From a virus, in IMG/VR virus record IMGVR_UViG_3300025319_000050, positions 1 to 40,260 of that record: a DNA stretch of 40,260 nucleotides. The stretch is one strand, 5' to 3'. The translations under genes were made by a program, and so were the position numbers. Shown here piece after piece: positions 1-7,849 of the stretch. Position 1 is the stretch's first letter. Each line of letters opens with the position of its first letter. The notes beneath the pieces are model-generated. The model did no database searches, had not been told where the DNA came from, and saw only the letters and a program-made list of their open reading frames with translations.

Positions 1-285
1 GATGGTTTTGAGTTTGTCCGCCTGATCGACCAAATCACCCCAGTCGTAGTCGAACATCACCGCCGCGCGCCGTGAGTGCGGCGTGTTCATCAGCGGGGTG
101 TCGGCGTGGCGGGTGGTGATTTTCTGCGCGGCGGTGGCGCCGATACGGTCGAAAAATACCTTCTTGCCGACAATATCGCCGTCATCGCGCACGGTCGAGC
201 GCAACCGGCTCATGCGCTGTTGGGAAAGAAAAACGACGTTGTCTTTGTACTGCTGAACGCGGTGTGCGTCGATTTCCACTGACAT
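1..285 (-). pseudogene. Major capsid protein, 5' part only (contig-end copy)
   Basis: The first 95 codons of the capsid gene, starting at the ATG at 283-285 with a GAGGAG ribosome-binding site, run off the left edge. Compared with the full copy at 39245-40111, Ala replaces Val at residue 7 and Ile replaces Val at residue 56; the other coding changes are silent. That pattern indicates two real alleles under purifying selection, not sequencing error. In the closed circle this is the same locus as the complete gene, so it is probably not a true second gene; a real partial duplication cannot be excluded from sequence alone. Confidence 0.85.
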
Positions 286-434
286 GATAGCTCTCCTCGA
301 AAGTGTCTTACCTGGCCTTACGGCCACCTTTCGGATGAGCTACCCGGAACTGCCGGACCCTCCTCGCCTGTATCGCTGGCGTGGGCGCGTGCCATGTTGG
401 CCCGCGTCAACCGGACGCGAAAGCGCTACCCGGT
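1..434. repeat. Terminal redundancy of the contig, copy 1
   Basis: This block matches 39827-40260 base for base without indels except for 13 substitutions (positions 91, 120, 127, 136, 154, 157, 184, 204, 265, 266, 277, 287, 312), about 97% identity. Eleven fall in the capsid coding part and change only two amino acids. The simplest reading is a circular or circularly permuted genome whose two contig ends were built from different alleles. Confidence 0.93.
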
Positions 435-483
435 CAAATATTTACTTCACTTGATACTGATCCTAAGAGTTAAAGCGGCCTTG
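286..483 (-). other. Leader between the YkgJ-like gene and the capsid gene
   Basis: About 200 bases without an open frame. On the minus strand it carries the capsid ribosome-binding site (GAGGAGAG) and a short perfect hairpin, TGGCC-TTAC-GGCCA, at 313-326 about 25 bases upstream of it. I see no convincing -35/-10 pair. The region is presumably the untranslated leader of the highly expressed capsid gene within the late operon. Confidence 0.5.
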
Positions 484-909
484 TCAACCACGCAAAGCCG
501 CTTGGATTCTGGTCAACGGAATCACTTCGCCGCGGCCGATGCCCTCGCACCGCTGCCCCGCGATCTGCCAAGCAGTAGCACTATTCACCAGCCCCGGCCA
601 GAACGGATAGTGCCGGCATTGCGCCGGGCGCACGGCGTAGATACCGCAACGATTATCGGTTCCGAGAAATACGCATCGTTTCACCGGATGGCCAGACACG
701 AGTAAGCTTTCGATACCATTGTCGAGGCGCATTAAATACCGGCGCCGAAACCAGGAGCGCGAAATGCCCAGATGCCGGCGGATGTCTTCCTGCTCTGCAG
801 GCGTGACCTGTAGATAGCACGTGCCGGAACCAGTGCAACACTTGCCGCAGCCAGTACATTCAAAGCGCAGCGGATGGTTCAGATAATACGGGGGGGGCGG
901 ATTATTCAA
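484..909 (-). CDS. YkgJ-family cysteine-cluster protein
   Basis: The 141-residue product has the pattern of the YkgJ/UPF0153 family (zinc- or iron-binding cysteine cluster): CTGCGKCC near residues 19-26, a further Cys at 31, then CVFL...RCGIYAVRPAQCRHYPF around residues 79-104 and a late Cys. These cysteines are presumed metal ligands; the family's chemistry is poorly known. The likely start is a TTG immediately after the stop of the gene at 910-2013, with no strong ribosome-binding site, so translation is probably coupled. It is an odd resident of a virion operon, lying directly before the capsid gene. Family assignment is firm; the role in the phage is unknown. Confidence 0.85.
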   Translation of the reverse strand: MNNPPPPYYLNHPLRFECTGCGKCCTGSGTCYLQVTPAEQEDIRRHLGISRSWFRRRYLMRLDNGIESLLVSGHPVKRCVFLGTDNRCGIYAVRPAQCRHYPFWPGLVNSATAWQIAGQRCEGIGRGEVIPLTRIQAALRG

Positions 910-2013
910 TTATGGCCGATGCCAAATAAAGCCCAGCATCCGCCGCGCGTGACGGCTGGCGGCGTCGGCCACCGCGCCGACAAAGTTCGAGATGAAGTTC
1001 CCGAGCGTGACGGCGATGTTGCCGATGATCGTGGTGGTTCCTTGAATCGCCGAGACGAACGAATCGAGCACGGCGGCTATCGTGCCGGTAACGCCCCCGA
1101 CGCTGCCTGAGATGGCGCTCACGAAATTGCCGAGCGTATTGGAAATCGTGCCGAGGATCGTAGTGGTCCCGGTGATGGAACTGACGAAGTTCGAGAGCGT
1201 ATTCGAGATCGTCCCGAGGATCGTCGTCGTGCCCGTAATCGAGCTGGTGAAATTGCCGAGCGTGTTGGCAATGGCGCCGATGAGGGTCGTGGTGCCGGAC
1301 ATGGCAGGCGAGAACGGATTGAGCGTGACGGCTATCGTGCCAGAGACGCCGGCCGCCGCCCTCATAAGGCCGCGCGTTTTATAAGGACGAATGAATATCG
1401 GTGGGTCGGCCTCTTCCGTCAATGTCCCATTTTGCGTCCACGCACGCCCTTTGGCGATATCGAACACATGTTCGGCGGCACCGTTGCGCATTAACCAGCA
1501 AGCGTACAAATTTTCCAGGCGCACGGGATAAGGCGTAAGTCGCTCGGCGGCGATTTGGGAATTGGTCAATGCCGCTGACCACGCCTTGGAATACGTCAGA
1601 CGGCCGTTGAGCCAATCCGCTGTCTCGTAGACTGGATTGTTCTGGGCGCGCATGCGTGTGATGGCCGCACGGGCGGCGACGCTCGTGGTATTCGTCGCTA
1701 CCACGGTTCCATCCACTAACAACTCGAGAGATGTCGCGCTATTACGGCGCAGACAGGCGTGATACCACGTATTGGCGTTGAAGGTACCACCGAGTACCCC
1801 CGCATCGTTTACATAAACCGACCAACTCGTGCCCGTATCGAAATAAGCCGAATCGTAATTAGCCCCGGACGCTGCCGCCGAGCTTAGAAAACCTTGAAAG
1901 GTAGCGGTACCGATCCGATATACCCACGCCATCCAGGTATAAACGGCATTGGTGTTGAGAACGTCCGATGTTCGTGCCAGATATTCCGTGGAGACATCCG
2001 AACGCAGCGACAC
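910..2013 (-). CDS. LamG/concanavalin-like virion protein with C-terminal 21-residue repeats
   Basis: The 367-residue product has two parts. Residues 1 to about 200 look like a LamG/concanavalin-A-type lectin fold (TWYHACLRR, LLVDGTVVATN, LNGRLTYSKAWSAALT), a domain often used for glycan binding in phage fibres. Residues about 224-346 are five to six units of a Thr/Ile-rich repeat of about 21 residues with the core TTTILGTISNTLxNF. The start is GTG at 2011-2013, two bases after the preceding stop. The position among small virion-type genes between scaffold and capsid suggests a surface decoration or accessory receptor-binding protein; that role is inferred, not shown. Confidence 0.7.
   Translation of the reverse strand: MSLRSDVSTEYLARTSDVLNTNAVYTWMAWVYRIGTATFQGFLSSAAASGANYDSAYFDTGTSWSVYVNDAGVLGGTFNANTWYHACLRRNSATSLELLVDGTVVATNTTSVAARAAITRMRAQNNPVYETADWLNGRLTYSKAWSAALTNSQIAAERLTPYPVRLENLYACWLMRNGAAEHVFDIAKGRAWTQNGTLTEEADPPIFIRPYKTRGLMRAAAGVSGTIAVTLNPFSPAMSGTTTLIGAIANTLGNFTSSITGTTTILGTISNTLSNFVSSITGTTTILGTISNTLGNFVSAISGSVGGVTGTIAAVLDSFVSAIQGTTTIIGNIAVTLGNFISNFVGAVADAASRHARRMLGFIWHRP
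976..1344 (-). repeat. In-frame tandem repeats (63-66 bp units)
   Basis: Five to six coding repeats of 21-22 codons in the 3' half of the LamG-like gene. The two central units are almost identical in protein (TTTILGTISNTLxNFVSxI), the outer ones more diverged. All keep frame, consistent with expansion or contraction of a fibrous segment by slippage or recombination. Confidence 0.85.
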
Positions 2014-2015
2014 GA

Positions 2016-2522
2016 TTACGTTTCACGACCGTCGAAACCGATCAGTTGAGCGTCCCCCACCATCGTGTCTTCGGCGTTCGCCGGATCGCGGCGCCAACGT
2101 AGAATAAATTCTTCACCGTTCGCCAGACTATCCATGTCGGCGCCATTGGTAAAGGTGATGGTGGGATAACTCAGTTCCCCCGAGGCGCTCGCTACGACAT
2201 CCGTGACGCCGTTGAAATCGTATGTATGGGCGGCATCTATATCTTCCACGTCATCGTCCAGGCGGCGAATGGCTGCCTCCCACCGGGTAGAACCTGTAAT
2301 GGCCGTCGCCCCCATCCATTCGAGCGCCAAGGTCAATCCACCGCCGGCGTACCCTCGCAGCTTGCATTTGAAATCCATGTACTCCGCCGTGGTGCCATCG
2401 AATGCCCACAAGGCCAAACGCTCCGCCGGCGTGGATCCCCCAGCACGCACGGACCATTCCGCCGCCAGCGTGGCTGGCTGCATCACCTCCAACACTTGTA
2501 CTACCAGGTCGCCCGAGGCCAT
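2016..2522 (-). CDS. Virion-region protein of unknown function
   Basis: A 168-residue product starting MASGDLVVQVLEVMQPA; the ATG overlaps the stop of the upstream gene (TGATG), so this start is preferred over longer upstream extensions. The sequence is rich in beta-type segments and acidic residues (RRLDDDVEDIDAAH), with no signal peptide or membrane helix. I do not recognise a family. It sits in a tightly coupled run of small genes (4030 down to 910) between scaffold and capsid, which suggests a virion or accessory fibre component. Confidence 0.7.
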   Translation of the reverse strand: MASGDLVVQVLEVMQPATLAAEWSVRAGGSTPAERLALWAFDGTTAEYMDFKCKLRGYAGGGLTLALEWMGATAITGSTRWEAAIRRLDDDVEDIDAAHTYDFNGVTDVVASASGELSYPTITFTNGADMDSLANGEEFILRWRRDPANAEDTMVGDAQLIGFDGRET

Positions 2523-2848
2523 CAGTCCACCTCGCCGAAGACGCTGCGCACGTACTCGAGGCCGCGGCGCATCGCTGCCACGGCGAGAAATAAATCCGTT
2601 TTTTGATTCAGGATCATCGCCGCGCGCATAGCGATACTCAACGAGCCGTTGAACCCGACTGTATCCGCAGAAACGTTGCCGGCGTGCGTATCCTGCCACG
2701 CATCGGTATCCGCTACCGCTCCGGTATTCGCGACCGGATCGTACAGCGCATTCTTCAAAAAGTTACAGGGATCAATCCGGTCTCGCGACCACCGGCGCAT
2801 CAATCCGCGCCAGACGCGAGTACGATCGGCTATGGATAAAAGAGCCAT
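2522..2848 (-). CDS. Small virion-region protein
   Basis: A 108-residue product (MALLSIADRTRVWRGLMRRW...) with a GGAGG ribosome-binding site directly upstream of the ATG at 2846-2848, which overlaps the preceding stop. It is largely helical with a central Asp/Ala/Thr-rich stretch (TGAVADTDAWQDTHAG). I know similar small proteins only as hypothetical phage proteins. Coupling on both sides places it in the same translation unit as its neighbours. No catalytic motif is visible. Confidence 0.65.
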   Translation of the reverse strand: MALLSIADRTRVWRGLMRRWSRDRIDPCNFLKNALYDPVANTGAVADTDAWQDTHAGNVSADTVGFNGSLSIAMRAAMILNQKTDLFLAVAAMRRGLEYVRSVFGEVD

Positions 2849-3126
2849 CAGTACCTCCCCGTTGCCGAAACCTGAGATATGTGAACATTCTTGGCGTCCG
2901 GCGTGCGAACCGATCTCAGATCGGCGCGCCAGACCGAGACCTGCTTGTTCCATTTTCCCAGCACGCGCAGGTTGTGCTGGCGCAATTTCGTCCCGAGTGC
3001 GTACTCCCCGACGACCCCCCGCAACGACAGCGTGTAGCTTTGCGCGAACACCACCGCGAGCTTGCGCGCAGGCCAATACACGGCGTAGGTGTAGCGCGGA
3101 TGCTGCACGACGCTGTTCATCATCAT
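2848..3126 (-). CDS. Small virion-region protein
   Basis: A 92-residue basic product. The start is taken at the ATGATGATG run at 3118-3126 because the upstream gene's TGA overlaps it; a longer frame to 3369 exists but would lie inside the neighbouring gene. The sequence (VVQHPRYTYAVYWPARKLAV, then LRGVVGEYALGTKLR) is beta-rich with no recognisable motif. Function unknown; the context is the coupled gene run between scaffold and capsid. Confidence 0.6.
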   Translation of the reverse strand: MMMNSVVQHPRYTYAVYWPARKLAVVFAQSYTLSLRGVVGEYALGTKLRQHNLRVLGKWNKQVSVWRADLRSVRTPDAKNVHISQVSATGRY

Positions 3127-3605
3127 GGATTGGGAGCGGTAATCGTAGCCGATGAGATCGAAACCGGCTGCGTCGCGACAATGCTGGTGGTGGTCAGGTT
3201 CAAATCCGAGCCGGACGTACCGACATTGCCGTCCATCACGAAGCCGGCGGTCGAATCCACCATTCGGAACCAGGTCGCGGTACCCGTGGCGTTCGCGCTC
3301 GCATCCTGCGTGATGGCGCTGAAGGTGAGCACCCCGGCGGCGGGGGCACCGGCCGCTGGATCGCTGCACGTAAGCTCCGCAAGCAACGTCGTCGCCGCGC
3401 CACCCGTAGCTGGGCGCGTGCCATCGTAGATACGGATCAGTGCCGCACCGGCGCCGGCATTCAGTGCGGCATTGATGTCATCAAGCCAGCCGTTGCGGAT
3501 CGCCGCGGGGAAAGCGAGCGCACCGGCGAAAAAGAATCCCTGCGGAGGCTGAAAGAGCAGCAGCAAGAGAAGAGTGAGAATCGTCCACATTCTCTTTGCA
3601 TTCAT
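3123..3605 (-). CDS. Exported or membrane-anchored virion-region protein
   Basis: A 160-residue product with a GGAGGG ribosome-binding site before ATG 3603-3605 and a start overlapping the preceding stop (CTATGA). Residues 1 to about 30 form a positively charged then strongly hydrophobic stretch (MNAKRMWTILTLLLLLLF), like a signal peptide or N-terminal anchor. The rest is Ala/Gly/Thr-rich and beta-type (TATWFRMVDSTAGFVMDG), resembling small phage coat-type folds. The hydrophobic leader in a late structural run is unusual. I do not recognise the family. Confidence 0.65.
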   Translation of the reverse strand: MNAKRMWTILTLLLLLLFQPPQGFFFAGALAFPAAIRNGWLDDINAALNAGAGAALIRIYDGTRPATGGAATTLLAELTCSDPAAGAPAAGVLTFSAITQDASANATGTATWFRMVDSTAGFVMDGNVGTSGSDLNLTTTSIVATQPVSISSATITAPNP

Positions 3606-4030
3606 AGCTGCGCCCTCCGGTAGTGCTCGACTCTCTCCCGCATGGCGCGGTGGGAGTCCTTTGCCGCCGCATCGCGAGACGTTGCCGTCCCCGTGAGTTC
3701 TTCCAACAACGTAACCGCCTGCGGTCGCTCGGCGTAATACTTTTCCCACGCTATTTTATTTTCTGGCGGCGCAAGCCCCTCGGCGTAGGTCGTCGGGTGG
3801 CGTAGCGTCGGCTCCGGGACATCGGCGGGCGATTCCGCATACGTTTCGCCCTGATACATCCAGGCGAGGGGTTCGTAGGAGTAGAAGCGCACAGTCCACG
3901 TTCCGTCGTCGGCGATCTGCGCCTCGGGATAGGCCCTGTGCGAGTGGCGCGTCGGTAATGTCGGTCGTGCATCGAGCACCTTCGCAAGACGCCGGCGTGC
4001 GCGGTTAAGTAGTTTTGCCAGCATCACCAT
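3602..4030 (-). CDS. Hypothetical protein of the structural region
   Basis: A 142-residue product with an AGGAG ribosome-binding site before ATG 4028-4030. The N-terminus is very basic (MVMLAKLLNRARRRLAKVL), the middle aromatic (DDGTWTVRFYSYEPLAWMY), and the C-terminal third a charged helix ending RERVEHYRRAQL. No family is recognised. The basic leader could contact DNA or the capsid interior, but that is a guess. Its stop overlaps the start of the exported protein gene downstream. Confidence 0.65.
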   Translation of the reverse strand: MVMLAKLLNRARRRLAKVLDARPTLPTRHSHRAYPEAQIADDGTWTVRFYSYEPLAWMYQGETYAESPADVPEPTLRHPTTYAEGLAPPENKIAWEKYYAERPQAVTLLEELTGTATSRDAAAKDSHRAMRERVEHYRRAQL

Positions 4031-4040
4031 CGTTGATCTC

Positions 4041-4397
4041 CTAGCCTTGGTCTGGAACGCCCATGCGGGTCGCGCTCAGAAGCCCGCCCGCGCTGATCCC
4101 GAAAGCGGCGATGTGTGTAGCCCCGACCGGCACCTCGGCGAGTTCCACGCCCTTCGGGAAGAGCGGTGTGACCGCACTGGCCGCAACGGTGTTGTCACCG
4201 AAGGCGATGTACGAATCCACGTTGCACGCGATGCGTAAAAACTCAGAATCCGCTGGCAAGGCGACCCGGTCGCTCGACCCGCTCGGCACCGTGAGCGCGG
4301 CGTTGGCGCCGTTGAGCGAAAGCACCTGAACGGGATGGCCGTTCCTGTCTTTCGGCATCAGCGCCTTGCCACGGTAACCGAGGGAGTCTTTCGCCAT
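4041..4397 (-). CDS. Small structural protein, possible head decoration protein
   Basis: A 118-residue product directly downstream of the scaffold gene, with two bases between stop and start. The sequence is beta-rich and Ala/Val/Gly-rich (NGANAALTVPSGSSDRVALP, DSYIAFGDNTVAASAV), the style of small capsid-associated or tail-associated proteins in short-tailed phages. There is no enzyme motif, signal or membrane helix. The position suggests a head-related structural role; the specific function is unproven. Confidence 0.65.
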   Translation of the reverse strand: MAKDSLGYRGKALMPKDRNGHPVQVLSLNGANAALTVPSGSSDRVALPADSEFLRIACNVDSYIAFGDNTVAASAVTPLFPKGVELAEVPVGATHIAAFGISAGGLLSATRMGVPDQG

Positions 4398-4399
4398 CG

Positions 4400-5386
4400 C
4401 TATGCCGCTCTCGCCGCTTTCTCGGACTGCGCGATCTGCTCGTAGTACGAGTTCACACGCTCAATCGCCTCGGTGTGACCCGGCTTCTTCTTGTCGTGAT
4501 ACGGGTGGTCCTTGTTGTTCTTGATCTCGGCGATCTTCTCGCGCAGTTCGGTCGTACTCGGCACGAGGCTGCCTTTGTCGCCCGAGATCACACCGTCCTC
4601 CAGAAAATGCATGCCGGCGGACGAGAGTGCTTTCGCAAGCCCCGGATAGGTGATGAGCGAGGCGGTGAGTTCGGCGGCCGTGTCGGCGTCGGCGAACTGC
4701 TTCAAGAACGCATTGGCCGCCGCCATGCGCTGATCGAACCCAGCGCCCCATTCGGCGCGCAACGCCGTTTGGCCCTTCTTCACCTCGACCACGCGGGCCT
4801 CGCCTCGCTGAATCTCGCCTGCGTTGTACATCTGAAAGAGCCCGGCGAGCTGCTTCTGAGAAATGCCGAGCTTGAAAGCGGCGTCGCGAATCTCCTTCTC
4901 ACGGCCCTCGTTATAGACCATGCCCTCTGGGAGCTGCTTCGGGCGCTCGATCTGGTACTTGTCCGCCGACGCCGGCCGGCCGAGCTTGGTGTACAGATCG
5001 CCCATAGCCGCTTCATCGGCACTATCTGGGATCACGACAACCCCCTGGACCTCTTTCAGCTTGCCGTGAAATGCATCGAGATCGGCCTTGCCGGCGTCTT
5101 TGCCGGGGATGCGAATGGACCTACCGATCAGCTTCTGCGACTCGACGTAGGTCTTGGCAAGCGATCCTACGTCCTTGATGTCGGCGAGCGACTTCTCGCC
5201 ACGGATGTCCTCGGGGAGTGTAGCGCGCCAGTCAGCGCCACCCTCTGCACCGCCAGCCGCTTTCGCGGCAGCGGCAGCCGCAGCGGCGGCACCTTCGTCA
5301 CCGCCTCCACCAGCACCAGAACCGGCGCCAGCGCCATCGCCGGCTTCTGCCATCAACTGTCCGAAAAGTAGTCTGTGTATATTCAT
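4400..5386 (-). CDS. Capsid assembly scaffolding protein
   Basis: The 328-residue product fits phage scaffolding proteins in position (after portal) and composition: a low-complexity Gly/Ala N-terminus (residues about 13-50), acidic helical middle, and a charged, Lys-rich helical C-terminus (REKIAEIKNNKDHPYHDKKK) of the kind scaffolds use to bind coat protein. The segment with LYTKLGRPASADKYQ and RDAAFKLGISQKQLAGLFQMY is typical of scaffolds of short-tailed phages. It would act transiently inside the procapsid. The capsid gene usually follows directly; here about 4 kb of other genes intervene. Confidence 0.85.
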   Translation of the reverse strand: MNIHRLLFGQLMAEAGDGAGAGSGAGGGGDEGAAAAAAAAAKAAGGAEGGADWRATLPEDIRGEKSLADIKDVGSLAKTYVESQKLIGRSIRIPGKDAGKADLDAFHGKLKEVQGVVVIPDSADEAAMGDLYTKLGRPASADKYQIERPKQLPEGMVYNEGREKEIRDAAFKLGISQKQLAGLFQMYNAGEIQRGEARVVEVKKGQTALRAEWGAGFDQRMAAANAFLKQFADADTAAELTASLITYPGLAKALSSAGMHFLEDGVISGDKGSLVPSTTELREKIAEIKNNKDHPYHDKKKPGHTEAIERVNSYYEQIAQSEKAARAA

Positions 5387-5402
5387 GTCTTTCGTCTCCT
5401 AC

Positions 5403-5621
5403 TCAGTCAGGGGGTGTTCCGTTCTTGGCATAAAACTTGGCGTACATCTCCCATGTCATGTCGCCACCGTTCTCTCGGTACTGATTGAACCTCGGGCGAA
5501 TCTTGAGTACATCCGCCGTAGAAAGCGTTCCACCCAAACCACCGGGGGTGGGCTCGCCTTTCAGTTTTTCAGCCGCTGATTTCGGCTGTCTGTCTAGCAG
5601 TCCTCCAAACAAACCGGCCAT
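5403..5621 (-). CDS. Small protein between portal and scaffold
   Basis: A 72-residue product starting MAGLFGGLLDRQPKSAAEKL, with an AGGAG ribosome-binding site before ATG 5619-5621. A longer frame upstream overlaps the neighbouring gene and is not used. It has a Gly-rich start and a polar C-terminus (RENGGDMTWEMYAKFYAKNG). It occupies the slot where short-tailed phages keep small connector- or scaffold-associated proteins, but I cannot assign a family. Confidence 0.65.
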   Translation of the reverse strand: MAGLFGGLLDRQPKSAAEKLKGEPTPGGLGGTLSTADVLKIRPRFNQYRENGGDMTWEMYAKFYAKNGTPPD

Positions 5622-5622
5622 A

Positions 5623-5910
5623 TCATTCGCTCCTATCGCTGGTGGTGTCGGGTTCGTCTGGTGCTGATACCGATTCCCGATTGAGCTGCATCGCGCGCCC
5701 AATGGAGAGGTACACGTGGCGCATTCCGACGCGCACCCATACTCGATACTCCGCAGGGATGTGATCGAGTTCTGCATCCTCATCAGCATCCGATCGGTCG
5801 TGAAATGACTGGCGCATGTCCTCGTGCACGACAAAGCCAGGGCCGTTCGCGAACGTGTCCTCGTAGGCTTGCAGCACCGCTTTCGTCTTGGCCGAGACTT
5901 GGGTGGTCAT
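5623..5910 (-). CDS. Bbp19-like small phage protein
   Basis: A 95-residue product whose ATG overlaps the portal stop (CTATGACC), so translation is coupled to portal. The sequence combines FANGPGFVVHEDMRQSFHDR with AEYRVWVRVGMRHVYLSIGRAM. This resembles, by memory of the family pattern, the Bbp19-type domain of Bordetella phage BPP-1, found just after the portal gene in related phages. Function is unknown. The family assignment is moderate; the gene itself is well supported by coupling on both sides. Confidence 0.6.
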   Translation of the reverse strand: MTTQVSAKTKAVLQAYEDTFANGPGFVVHEDMRQSFHDRSDADEDAELDHIPAEYRVWVRVGMRHVYLSIGRAMQLNRESVSAPDEPDTTSDRSE

Positions 5911-7565
5911 AGCGCCTGCGCCTGGCTCGCCGTCTTGGCGATGTCGGCCGCTTGGCCCGCCACGCTCAACGCCTGCTGCTGTCGCATCGCATCCACCCGA
6001 ACCTTGCGCGATTTGGCAACATCGTCCTTGCCACGCATAACCTTCGCCGGCACGCCTTCGAGCTGGCCGGCAATCTGTATCGCGGCGTCGTCGTTGAGGT
6101 TGTCGAACACGCTCATATCGCCGCCCTTCTCGCGAGAGATGGCGCCGGCCTGCATGTAGACGCGCTCAGTCGCTTCCACCTCCTGCATACGCTGTGCGCG
6201 CGACAATGGACCGACGTACTCGACATCGAGCGTCGGCGCTTCCACGGCTTCCAACAGTTCCCGCGGCGGCTCCTTGAACGCCCCGGCACGCAGCATCTGG
6301 TTGAACGAGCGGAACATGATCGGCGTGAGCCCATCGGTCTCGATGCGCCCGAGCACCGGACCGAGCAGGCGCTGGATGATCTCCATGCGCTTCAAGAACT
6401 CGCCCAAGGTCATTTCGCGGTCCTGCGGGGGCACGAGCTGATCGGCAAAGAACTTCTGCCGGACCGAGCGCTGCAAGTCGGTCACGTTGAATTGCGACAC
6501 GTCCCACTTCGCCTGTGAGTGCAGATAGTCAAGCTCGGCGCCGCGCTTCTTGTACGTCACACCGCTCGCGTAGGTGCGAATCTGCCCGACGATGCCCTTG
6601 TCCTCGGCCACGAGTGGCGGGTCAACGTCTTTCGCCCACGCCTTGAGCATCAGCTTGCGCCCGGTGTTGAGCGAGCGAATCGTCGGCATCGCAGACCACC
6701 CCGGCCCGCGTCCCCAGCCACGATCATCGGCGGTCTTGCGCCAGCGCATGATGGCCGCCGGCAGCTCGAAGAAGCCGGATTCCTTGATGAGGTGCTTGTC
6801 CTTGACCGCGATGTACTTCGAGCCGATCGGCATATTGCGCTGACCGGGCCGCTCGGGATCAACGCCAAAGCGCGGATAGATGCAATGCACGAACTCAAAC
6901 TGCTCGAAGCGCTTCTGGTTATTATCCGATTTCAGCGCGTCGTTGACCGATGTGCCGAGACTGAGTAAGGGGAAGTGCTGTTGTGCCTCGTAGGCCCGGA
7001 GTTTAAAGCGCCGGAAGATCGTGTCGGCCACGCCCTGCTCGTTTTCGAGGAAGGTGTACTCCGAGATCGGCCAGTTCTGAAACAGCAGCCCGTTGAACGA
7101 GCCGTCTGCATTCAGCGCCTTGGAGGGCATTCCGAGCGCGGTCGTGCCGTAGCCCCCGAGATCAAGGTAACTCTCGTCCATCTCGGTGTGAAAGTTCGAG
7201 GCGTTGAACGCCGCGTGCAGCCGGTTGGTACAGTCATCGAGCCATTCGCGCACCTCGTCCATTTCGTTTAAGTCCTCCTCCTGGAGCTTCAACTTCGCCC
7301 ACTGGAAGGCGCGCGATGTGATGCTGCCGCCGAGACTCGCGGCGAGAAGTTCATTCGCCTCGACGGCGGTGTCGTCGTAGCGCTCATGCCCGCGGCGCTC
7401 GCCGGTAACGACCGTTTGGCGATTGACGTTCGACTTCGAGGGCAGCACGTAGTCGGTGATCTCCTGCAAATTCTGCGACATCGTGCCCTTCTCGTTCGCG
7501 AGCGACTCCTGAACTTTGATGAGTTCCGAGACCGAGAGCTTGCTGAGATCGTGTTGGTGGTGCAT
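5907..7565 (-). CDS. Portal (head-to-tail connector) protein
   Basis: The 552-residue product matches the T7 gp8-type 'head to tail connecting protein' family in length and order of features: an N-terminal helical segment ending in LASSLGGSITSR-type sequence (here ELLAASLGGSITSRAFQWAK, near residues 70-90), a DLGGYGTTALGMPSKAL stretch, and ENEQGVADTIFRRFKL in the clip/wing part. It would form the dodecameric ring at the packaging vertex, engaging terminase and then the tail. The ATG overlaps the preceding stop (TGATG). Placement after terL and before scaffold is canonical. Confidence 0.92.
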   Translation of the reverse strand: MHHQHDLSKLSVSELIKVQESLANEKGTMSQNLQEITDYVLPSKSNVNRQTVVTGERRGHERYDDTAVEANELLAASLGGSITSRAFQWAKLKLQEEDLNEMDEVREWLDDCTNRLHAAFNASNFHTEMDESYLDLGGYGTTALGMPSKALNADGSFNGLLFQNWPISEYTFLENEQGVADTIFRRFKLRAYEAQQHFPLLSLGTSVNDALKSDNNQKRFEQFEFVHCIYPRFGVDPERPGQRNMPIGSKYIAVKDKHLIKESGFFELPAAIMRWRKTADDRGWGRGPGWSAMPTIRSLNTGRKLMLKAWAKDVDPPLVAEDKGIVGQIRTYASGVTYKKRGAELDYLHSQAKWDVSQFNVTDLQRSVRQKFFADQLVPPQDREMTLGEFLKRMEIIQRLLGPVLGRIETDGLTPIMFRSFNQMLRAGAFKEPPRELLEAVEAPTLDVEYVGPLSRAQRMQEVEATERVYMQAGAISREKGGDMSVFDNLNDDAAIQIAGQLEGVPAKVMRGKDDVAKSRKVRVDAMRQQQALSVAGQAADIAKTASQAQAL

Positions 7566-7846
7566 CAGCCGAGCGTCTCGGCGCCGCTGGCGTATCCGGG
7601 CTGGGTGAGGAGCGTGCCGGAGCGGTTTTGCTTACGCAGGCGCATGGCGATGAGCTTTTCCTGTGCAGCGGCGTTGGCCGCCGCCTGATTTGCTGCAAAT
7701 TTTTGCTCGCTCTGCTCAGCCAAGGACATACTGGCTTCCGGTGGTGCGCTCACTGGCGTCTGCTCTTTGAAACCCGGTAATTTATCCACGCCTGGTAGTT
7801 TGCGAATTTTATCGACTCCTGGGATTTTGCTCACGATGTCAGTCAT
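7565..7846 (-). CDS. Small protein between terminase and portal
   Basis: A 93-residue product with a GAGG ribosome-binding site; the terL stop lies three bases before its ATG. The N-terminus carries a short internal repeat (IPGVDKIRKLPGVDKLPGF), followed by an Ala/Gln-rich helix (KFAANQAAANAAAQEKLIAM) likely to form a coiled coil. Similar small Ala/Gln-rich proteins sit next to portal in many short-tailed phages, with no assigned role. A head-tail joining or assembly function is plausible but unproven. Confidence 0.65.
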   Translation of the reverse strand: MTDIVSKIPGVDKIRKLPGVDKLPGFKEQTPVSAPPEASMSLAEQSEQKFAANQAAANAAAQEKLIAMRLRKQNRSGTLLTQPGYASGAETLG

Positions 7847-7849
7847 GTT

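Noticed and set aside
910-2013. Diversity-generating retroelement target
   Set aside because: No reverse transcriptase, template repeat or adenine-biased variable repeat was found; the repeats are tandem coding units.
4475-5371. Long plus-strand open frame opposite the scaffold gene
   Set aside because: It is antisense to a well-supported gene, lacks a ribosome-binding site and reflects the codon bias of GC-rich DNA. The same applies to other antisense frames in the structural region.
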